Both the position numbers and the translations under genes were made by a program. This document shows positions 58,254 to 64,000 of a DNA stretch of 64,000 bases, piece after piece. The notes beneath the pieces were generated by a model. It was given only the letters and a program-made list of their open reading frames with translations. It did not search any database and was not told where the DNA came from. The DNA is taken from positions 124,001 to 188,000 of the forward strand of contig NZ_SLYW01000005.1 of assembly GCF_004343585.1 (NCBI RefSeq), given 5' to 3'. The first letter of the stretch is position 1; each line of letters opens with the position of its first letter. This stretch comes from Neorhizobium sp. JUb45. Its GTDB lineage: Bacteria > Pseudomonadota > Alphaproteobacteria > Rhizobiales > Rhizobiaceae.

Positions 58254-59657
58254 TCACATATGGATCGGCTTGGCGAAGGTCGAAAGAGCCGCTTCCTTGA
58301 CCGCTTCCGACATGGTCGGGTGGGCATGGCAGGTACGGCCGAGGTCTTCCGACGAACCACCGAATTCCATGAGAACCGTGATTTCATGGATCATCTCGCC
58401 GGCGCCAAAGCCGACGATATGGCCGCCGAGAACGCGATCAGTTTCCTTGTCGGCCAGGATCTTCACGAAACCGTCCGTCACCTGCATGGCGCGAGCGCGG
58501 CCGTTCGCGGTGAACGGGAACTTGCCGACCTTGTAAGCGATGCCGGCAGCCTTCAGCTCTTCCTCGGTCTTGCCGACGGAAGCGACTTCCGGCTGGGTAT
58601 AAACGACGCCCGGAATGACATCATAGTTCACATGGCCGTGCTGGCCGGCGAGGATTTCGGCAAGCGCCACACCCTCGTCTTCCGCCTTGTGCGCCAGCAT
58701 CGGACCCTTCACGACGTCGCCGATGGCATAAATGCCGGCAACATTGGTCTTGAAGCCATGGTCGATTTCGACGCGGCCACGGTTGTCGAGCGCCACGCCG
58801 GCACCTTCGAGACCAAGGCCTTCAGTGTAGGGCTTGCGGCCGGTGGAGATCAGCACGACATCGGCCTCGAAGGTGACAGCATCGCCGCCCTTGACCGGCT
58901 CATAGGTGACCTTGGCGCCCGTTTCGGTCTTTTCGACGGCCGTAACCTTGGCTTCGGTGCGGATATCCATGCCCTGCTTGGCGATCATCCGCTGGAACTG
59001 TTTCGACACGTCGGCATCCATGCCGCCGAGCAGCTTGTCGAGATATTCGATGACGGTGACCTTGGCGCCGAGACGCAGCCAGACCGAACCGAGCTCAAGG
59101 CCGATGACACCGCCGCCGACGACGATCAGGTTCTGCGGAACCTTGTCGAGTTCCAGTGCACCGGTCGAGGAAACGATGACCTTCTCGTCGATCTCGACAT
59201 TGACGCCCGGAATGCCGGCAACGTCGGAACCGGTGGCGATGACGATGTTCTTGGTCTCGAGCTCCTGAACCTTGCCGTCTTCAGCGGTAACGGAAACCTT
59301 GCCGGCTGCAACGATCTTGCCGGTGCCGATAAAGCCATCGATCTTGTTCTTCTTGAACAGGAAGGACACGCCCTCGACGTTCGACTTGATGGTGGCCTCC
59401 TTGTGCGCCATCATCTTTTCGAGGTTCAGCTTGGGCGCTGCGATTTCGATGCCGAGCGAGTCCATGCCGTGAGCGGCGTGATGGAACATTTCCGATGCAT
59501 GCAGCAGAGCCTTGGACGGGATGCAGCCGACATTGAGGCAGGTGCCGCCATAGGTGGCGCGCTTTTCGATTACGGCGACCTTGAGGCCGAGCTGCGCTGC
59601 CTTGATGGCGCAGACATAACCACCGGGGCCGGAACCGATAACGATCACATCATAGGA
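58254..59657 (-). CDS. lpd: Dihydrolipoyl dehydrogenase (E3)
   Basis: 467 residues from the ATG at 59657; the frame opens at 59702. FAD motif G-S-G-P-G-G at 9-14, redox disulfide C41/C46 in G-G-T-C-L-N-V-G-C, NAD motif G-G-G-V-I-G-L-E-L-G, and the C-terminal active-site H-A-H-P-T-M-S-E that completes the dimer interface. It reoxidises lipoamide of the 2-oxoglutarate (and possibly other) dehydrogenase complexes. It is last in the sucA-sucB-...-lpd run, separated from sucB by three unrelated genes. Confidence 0.97.
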   Translation of the reverse strand, partial: SYDVIVIGSGPGGYVCAIKAAQLGLKVAVIEKRATYGGTCLNVGCIPSKALLHASEMFHHAAHGMDSLGIEIAAPKLNLEKMMAHKEATIKSNVEGVSFLFKKNKIDGFIGTGKIVAAGKVSVTAEDGKVQELETKNIVIATGSDVAGIPGVNVEIDEKVIVSSTGALELDKVPQNLIVVGGGVIGLELGSVWLRLGAKVTVIEYLDKLLGGMDADVSKQFQRMIAKQGMDIRTEAKVTAVEKTETGAKVTYEPVKGGDAVTFEADVVLISTGRKPYTEGLGLEGAGVALDNRGRVEIDHGFKTNVAGIYAIGDVVKGPMLAHKAEDEGVALAEILAGQHGHVNYDVIPGVVYTQPEVASVGKTEEELKAAGIAYKVGKFPFTANGRARAMQVTDGFVKILADKETDRVLGGHIVGFGAGEMIHEITVLMEFGGSSEDLGRTCHAHPTMSEAVKEAALSTFAKPIHM

Positions 59658-59688
59658 CATTGTTTCTTTTCCTCTTGAGATTGTCTGT

Positions 59689-60327
59689 TTAGTCCGCCGC
59701 ACGGGTCAGTGCGAGGCGGAAGCCGAAGCCGACCAGAGCGGCACCGGTAATGCGGTTGAACCATTTGCCGCTTGCGATGAAGCGGTCGCGAACGGCCTTG
59801 ACCGTAAAAAAGGTGGAGACACCGGCGAACCAGACGGCCAAGGCCGTCGCCATGCCGATGCCATAGCTGAACTGGATCAGAGCCGGCGTATCGTGATGCA
59901 CGAGCGTCGAAAACAGCGACAGGAAGAACAGCACAGGCTTGGGGTTCAGCGCGTTGGTGATGAAGCCCATGCCCAGGCATTTCAGAGCCGAGATCGGCTT
60001 GCGTTCCGCCTCGGATACCTTGATCTCCTCGACATTAAAGCCGGGCGCGCGAAACGACATGATGCCGAGATAGATCAGGTAAGCCACACCCGCCAACTTG
60101 ATCAGCGAAAACAGCATCAGCGATTGCGAGACGATCAGCCCGAGACCGAGAATGGTGTAGCTGATGTGAAACAGCAGCGAAAAGCCCATTCCGAGGCCGG
60201 TCATCATCGCTGCTCGGCGGCCATGCACGATGCTCTGGCGCAGGATCACGGCAAAGTCGGCGCCCGGAACGACGATGAAGATTGAGAAGACGGCCATCAG
60301 GCCGAGAAATTCAAGGAGGTATTGCAT
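59689..60327 (-). CDS. LysE-family amino acid exporter
   Basis: 212 residues from the ATG at 60327; another ATG lies two codons earlier. Six hydrophobic helices, with the LysE/RhtB signature P-G-A-D-F-A-V-I-L-R-Q-S near residue 20 and G-F-I-T-N-A-L-N-P-K-P-V-L-F-F in the middle. Family members export basic or neutral amino acids. Substrate is unknown. It is one of three genes inserted between sucB and lpd, 31 bases before lpd. Confidence 0.9.
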   Translation of the reverse strand: MQYLLEFLGLMAVFSIFIVVPGADFAVILRQSIVHGRRAAMMTGLGMGFSLLFHISYTILGLGLIVSQSLMLFSLIKLAGVAYLIYLGIMSFRAPGFNVEEIKVSEAERKPISALKCLGMGFITNALNPKPVLFFLSLFSTLVHHDTPALIQFSYGIGMATALAVWFAGVSTFFTVKAVRDRFIASGKWFNRITGAALVGFGFRLALTRAAD

Positions 60328-60346
60328 GTTCACACCGCCATTGGGG

Positions 60347-61099
60347 TCATCGACCGCCGCTCACATTGAGGATCGAGCCCGTGATATAGGAAGCCTCGGA
60401 TGACAACAGGTAGAGCACCGCATCGGCGATCTCTTCAGCCGTTCCAGCACGCTGCATCGGAATAGTCGGCGCCATGTCGCGCGCCCGATCCGGCAGGCCG
60501 CCGGAGGCATGGATTTCGGTGTCGATGACACCCGGCCGCACCGCATTCACTCGCACACCTTCGGTGGCGATTTCACGGGCGAGACCGATGGTAAACGTGT
60601 CGATCGCGGCCTTGGAGGCGGCGTAGTCGACATATTGCGAGGGAGAGCCGATGATTGCAGCCATCGATGAAATATTGACGATAGCGCCGCCACTCCCGCC
60701 ATGTCGGGTCGACATTCGGCGAACCGCTTCGGCGGCGCAGAGAATGGAGCCGGTCACGTTGATACGCATCATCCGCTCGAGGCGCTCGACCGACATCTCG
60801 TCCACCCGCGCCTGCGCATCCACAATGCCGGCATTGTTGGCAAGTCCGTCCAGCCGTCCGAATTGCTTGTCGACGGCTTGAAACATCGCCGCGATATCGG
60901 CGGCATTGCCAACATCACCCTTGATCGCAAAAGCCTCGCCGCCACTGGCCTCGATCGCGGAAACGACAGCATCGGCCGCAGCCTTGTTGGCAGCGTAGTT
61001 CACGGCTACCCGCCATCCCTTTGCAGCAGCAAGCCGGGAGATTGCAGCGCCGATACCACGGCTGCCGCCGGTTACGAGCAGGACGGGGTTTTCAGTCAT
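60347..61099 (-). CDS. Short-chain dehydrogenase/reductase (SDR) family oxidoreductase
   Basis: 250 residues, a classical SDR. Cofactor motif T-G-G-S-R-G-I-G at 10-17, N-N-A-G at about 88-91, catalytic serine at 144-145, and Y159-x3-K163. Asparagine N34 in the V-N-Y strand end and no acidic residue there suggest NADP(H). It ends G-S-I-L-N-V-S-G-G-R, typical of the FabG-like group. Substrate is unknown. It lies between the MAPEG and LysE genes, all minus strand. Confidence 0.93.
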   Translation of the reverse strand: MTENPVLLVTGGSRGIGAAISRLAAAKGWRVAVNYAANKAAADAVVSAIEASGGEAFAIKGDVGNAADIAAMFQAVDKQFGRLDGLANNAGIVDAQARVDEMSVERLERMMRINVTGSILCAAEAVRRMSTRHGGSGGAIVNISSMAAIIGSPSQYVDYAASKAAIDTFTIGLAREIATEGVRVNAVRPGVIDTEIHASGGLPDRARDMAPTIPMQRAGTAEEIADAVLYLLSSEASYITGSILNVSGGR

Positions 61100-61132
61100 G
61101 GCAGCACACCCCTACTGTGATCGACGGTGCCA

Positions 61133-61546
61133 TCACAGGAACAACCCGATCATCATCAGCAACAGCCCAAGCAGGCTGACCACCCAGACCAGCGAGCGCA
61201 CATAGGCAACACCGCCGAGATAAAGCGGGATGTAAACAATACGCGCAATCAGCCAGACCCAGCCGCCGAGCAGGCCGAGACCCGACGTATCACCGGTCAA
61301 GATCATCGCCAGCAGCAGGCCGATAAAGGCCGGATAGGTTTCCTGGAAATTTTTGGAAGCGCGGGCAGAGCGGCCGGCAAGCGCACTCTTCGGCTCATTA
61401 TCGCCGTCACGCGGCCCGGCATTCCATTCCAGGCCGCGTTCCTTGGTCGCAAAATTCCCCTGCAGGAGGATATGAACCACGAGCAGGACGACGCTTAAGG
61501 CTAGCAGCACCAGCAGCGTGGTGGCATTGGCAGAAGCGGCGTCCAT
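61133..61546 (-). CDS. MAPEG family membrane protein
   Basis: 137 residues with four hydrophobic helices. The MAPEG pattern is visible: R-A-S-K-N-F-Q-E-T-Y-P-A-F in the second helix region and W-L-I-A-R-I-V-Y-I-P-L-Y-L-G-G in the third. Eukaryotic members are glutathione-dependent enzymes; the bacterial ones are mostly uncharacterised. It lies 29 bases after sucB on the same strand, probably in the same transcript. Confidence 0.85.
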   Translation of the reverse strand: MDAASANATTLLVLLALSVVLLVVHILLQGNFATKERGLEWNAGPRDGDNEPKSALAGRSARASKNFQETYPAFIGLLLAMILTGDTSGLGLLGGWVWLIARIVYIPLYLGGVAYVRSLVWVVSLLGLLLMMIGLFL

Positions 61547-61575
61547 CGTGGTCTCCTCCAGTCAGGATGGAATGA

Positions 61576-62814
61576 TCAGAGGTCCAGAACCAGACGTTCC
61601 GGATCTTCCAGGCTTTCCTTGACGCGCACGAGGAAGGTAACCGCTTCCTTGCCGTCGACGATGCGGTGATCGTAGGAGAGCGCCAGATACATCATCGGGC
61701 GGATGACGACCTGACCGCCGATGGCGACCGGACGCTCCTGGATCTTGTGCATACCGAGAATACCCGACTGCGGTGCATTGAGGATGGGCGAGGACATCAG
61801 CGAACCATAAACACCACCATTGGTGATGGTGAACGTGCCGCCCTGCATGTCGGCCATCGACAGCGAACCGTCGCGGGCTGCCTTGGCAAGACGCCCGAGT
61901 TCCTTTTCGACGCCGGCGATCGAACGCTGGTCGGCATCACGGATAACCGGAACCACCAGACCCTTGTCGGTGCCGACAGCCATGCCGACGTGGCAGTAGT
62001 TCTTGTAGATGATGTCGGTGCCGTCGATTTCGGCGTTGACGGCCGGCAGTTCCTTCAGCGCGTGCGTAACGGCCTTGGTGAAGAAGCCCATGAAGCCGAG
62101 CTTTACGCCGTGCTTCTTCTCGAACACGTCCTTATAACGGTTGCGCAGGTCCATCACGGCCGACATGTCCACCTCGTTATAGGTGGTCAGCATGGCTGCG
62201 GTGTTCTGGGCATCCTTGAGGCGCTTGGCGATGGTCTGGCGCAGGCGCGTCATCTTCACGCGTTCTTCGCGGGGTGCATCTTCAGCCGAAGAGACCGGGC
62301 GTGGTGCCGCAACAGCAGCAGCAGGTGCTGCCGGAGCCGACGTGCCCTTGGCAATGGCAGCGATGACGTCGCCCTTCAGAACCTGGCCACGCTTGCCGGA
62401 ACCATCGACATCAGCGGTCGAGATGTTGTTGTCGGCAGCGATCTTTGCGGCGGCCGGAGCAGCCGGCATGGCGGAACCGCCAGCCGGTGCGGCAGCAGCA
62501 GCCGGTGCAGGAGCTGCGGCCGGTGCTGCTTCAGCAGGCTTGGCAGCGGCAGGCGCCGCAGAAGCGGTACCGGCAGCACCTTCGGCGATCTGGCCGAGCA
62601 GGGCATCGAGGCCAACGGTTTCGCCGTTCTGGGCGACGATCTCGGTCAGGACGCCGGATACCGGGGACGGCACTTCGACGGTGACCTTGTCGGTTTCGAG
62701 TTCGACCAGCGGCTCATCGGCCTTGACGGTGTCGCCGACCTTCTTGAACCAGGTGCCGACGGTCGCCTCGCTGACGGATTCGCCGAGGGTGGGAACGCGG
62801 ATTTCGGTGGCCAT
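61576..62814 (-). CDS. sucB: 2-oxoglutarate dehydrogenase E2: dihydrolipoyllysine-residue succinyltransferase
   Basis: 412 residues. The lipoyl domain carries the lipoylated K43 in E-T-D-K-V. A long Ala/Pro-rich hinge (about 78-120) follows, then a peripheral subunit-binding domain (about 125-165, [10 protein letters not shown]) and the catalytic domain with H383 and D387 in S-Y-D-H-R-I-V-D-G. It transfers the succinyl group to CoA, producing the succinyl-CoA that HemA also uses. It follows sucA by 60 bases. Confidence 0.97.
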   Translation of the reverse strand: MATEIRVPTLGESVSEATVGTWFKKVGDTVKADEPLVELETDKVTVEVPSPVSGVLTEIVAQNGETVGLDALLGQIAEGAAGTASAAPAAAKPAEAAPAAAPAPAAAAAPAGGSAMPAAPAAAKIAADNNISTADVDGSGKRGQVLKGDVIAAIAKGTSAPAAPAAAVAAPRPVSSAEDAPREERVKMTRLRQTIAKRLKDAQNTAAMLTTYNEVDMSAVMDLRNRYKDVFEKKHGVKLGFMGFFTKAVTHALKELPAVNAEIDGTDIIYKNYCHVGMAVGTDKGLVVPVIRDADQRSIAGVEKELGRLAKAARDGSLSMADMQGGTFTITNGGVYGSLMSSPILNAPQSGILGMHKIQERPVAIGGQVVIRPMMYLALSYDHRIVDGKEAVTFLVRVKESLEDPERLVLDL

Positions 62815-62874
62815 GACTTGTTTCCGTTTTTGTCAGGTGTTCGTTGAATTTGCGAAAGGTGGAAGGCTGAAGGA

Positions 62875-64000
62875 TCAGCCGCCCAATGCGTCTTCGAGGA
62901 AGGCTTCGAGCTGCTGCAGATGCTTCGACATCAGACCCGTTGCCGGAGAGGCGGCGGCCGGACGGCCGGTATAGCGCACGCGCTGATACTTGGCGTCGAT
63001 ATGCGCCAGCACCCATTCCAGGTAAGGGTCGATGAACGACCATGCACCCATGTTCTTCGGCTCTTCCTGGCACCAGACCATTTCGGCATGGCGGAAGCGG
63101 GAAAGCTCGTTGATCAGAGCCTTGGCCGGGAACGGATAGAGCTGTTCGACACGCAGCAGGTAGACATCGTCGATGCCGCGCTTTTCGCGTTCTTCGAGCA
63201 GATCGTAATAGACCTTGCCGGTGCACATCACGACGCGGCGGATCTTTGCGTCCTTCTGGAGCTTGATCGGACCGTCCTTGATCACCTCGGCATCATCCCA
63301 CAGCAGACGGTGGAACGACGATTCGCCGGCCATTTCGGCAAGCGTCGAAGTGGCGCGCTTGTGGCGCAGCAAGGATTTCGGCGTCATCAGGATCAGCGGC
63401 TTGCGGAAGTCGCGTTTCACCTGGCGGCGCAGGATGTGAAAATAGTTCGACGGCGTCGTGCAGTTTGCGACCTGCATGTTGTCTTCCGCACACATCTGCA
63501 GCCAACGCTCGAGACGCGCCGAAGAGTGCTCCGGACCCTGACCTTCATAACCATGCGGCAGAAGGCAGACGAGACCGGACATGCGCAGCCACTTGCGTTC
63601 GCCAGACGAGATGAACTGGTCGAACACGACCTGCGCGCCGTTGGCAAAATCACCGAACTGGGCTTCCCAGAGCGTCAGAGCGCTCGGGCGGGCCAGCGAA
63701 TAACCGTATTCGAAACCGAGCACAGCTTCTTCCGAAAGCATCGAGTTGATGACTTCGTATTTGCCCTGGCCGGCCTGCAGGTTGGAAAGCGGAATGTAAC
63801 GCTCTTCGGTGTCCTGATCGTAGAGAACCGAGTGACGCTGGCTGAACGTGCCGCGTTCACAATCCTGACCCGAGAGGCGGATTTTCGTGCCTTCGACGGC
63901 GAGCGAACCGAAAGCAAGCGCTTCCGCCATAGCCCAGTCGATACCTTCGCCGGTCTCGACCATCTGGGCGCGGTTTTCCATGAAACGCTTGATGGTGCGA
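62875..64000 (-). CDS. sucA: 2-oxoglutarate dehydrogenase E1 component, C-terminal part (cut by window edge)
   Basis: About 375 residues of the C-terminal half are visible, and the frame is open to the window end, so the gene continues to the right. It contains the transketolase pyrimidine-binding region (G-T-K-I-R-L-S-G-Q-D-C-E-R-G-T-F-S-Q-R-H), then L-W-E-A-Q-F-G-D-F-A-N-G-A-Q and the C-terminal W-C-Q-E-E-P-K-N-M-G-A-W block. E1 decarboxylates 2-oxoglutarate with thiamine diphosphate and passes the succinyl unit to SucB. The order sucA-sucB matches the alphaproteobacterial TCA gene cluster. Confidence 0.97.
   Translation of the reverse strand, partial: RTIKRFMENRAQMVETGEGIDWAMAEALAFGSLAVEGTKIRLSGQDCERGTFSQRHSVLYDQDTEERYIPLSNLQAGQGKYEVINSMLSEEAVLGFEYGYSLARPSALTLWEAQFGDFANGAQVVFDQFISSGERKWLRMSGLVCLLPHGYEGQGPEHSSARLERWLQMCAEDNMQVANCTTPSNYFHILRRQVKRDFRKPLILMTPKSLLRHKRATSTLAEMAGESSFHRLLWDDAEVIKDGPIKLQKDAKIRRVVMCTGKVYYDLLEEREKRGIDDVYLLRVEQLYPFPAKALINELSRFRHAEMVWCQEEPKNMGAWSFIDPYLEWVLAHIDAKYQRVRYTGRPAAASPATGLMSKHLQQLEAFLEDALGG

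Overview
The window reads as the chromosome of an alphaproteobacterium of the order Hyphomicrobiales (Rhizobiales), most likely family Rhizobiaceae. The basis is gene content and order: cobS-cobT beside bolA, aroK-aroB-xerD-accA, the C4-type 5-aminolevulinate synthase hemA convergent with dxr, a rhizobial-type flagellin, the atpHAGDC operon near priA, and a sucA-sucB-lpd block. High-GC codon use also fits. I cannot name a species. Nearly everything is ordinary core chromosome. I see no prophage, CRISPR array, toxin-antitoxin pair, secretion system or intact transposase, and I did not find a wholly new multi-gene system.

Layout. 1-5.2 kb: P-loop protein (cut by the window edge), phytase-like esterase, cobT, cobS and a J-domain protein on the minus strand, with bolA divergent. 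5.2-12 kb: a CorC-like CBS protein that has lost its membrane domain, aroB and aroK (minus); then a small membrane protein, xerD, accA, an L,D-transpeptidase-like lipoprotein and a TusA-like protein (plus). 12-15.7 kb: His-rich COG0523 GTPase and a D,D-carboxypeptidase (minus), then an M20 amidohydrolase. 15.7-19.1 kb: tRNA-Arg(CCT), a solitary long flagellin and an FAD monooxygenase. 19.2-23.2 kb: dxr and hemA sharing one terminator, a glycine-zipper lipoprotein and an acetate-type transporter. 23.4-31.8 kb: tamA and a very long tamB whose middle is an eightfold tandem repeat. 31.8-34.8 kb: a 276-bp MITE-like palindromic element, cheW and a soluble double-PAS chemoreceptor. 34.8-44.1 kb: a formate dehydrogenase locus (LysR regulator, fdsG, fdsB, fdsA, fdhD, fdsD, OFA-family transporter) with a palindromic mosaic element between fdsB and fdsA. 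44.1-46.3 kb: lactate dehydrogenase and iron-type alcohol dehydrogenase. 46.4-51.4 kb: F1 ATP synthase operon. 51.7-58.1 kb: a small membrane protein, priA, an acyltransferase, xerC, a GumN/TraB protein and a DUF2867 protein. 58.3-64 kb: lpd, LysE exporter, SDR, MAPEG protein, sucB and the 3' part of sucA.

How genes work together: FdsGBAD with FdhD and the transporter should take up formate and oxidise it with NAD+. TamA and TamB form an envelope assembly/transport pair. CheW and the adjacent receptor are a signalling pair. SucA, SucB and Lpd are E1, E2 and E3 of 2-oxoglutarate dehydrogenase. XerC and XerD, encoded 47 kb apart, form the chromosome dimer resolvase.

Most worth a second look: the repeat-expanded TamB, the CorC/HlyC protein lacking DUF21, the MITE-like element, the long orphan flagellin and the apparent non-ATG start of tamA.
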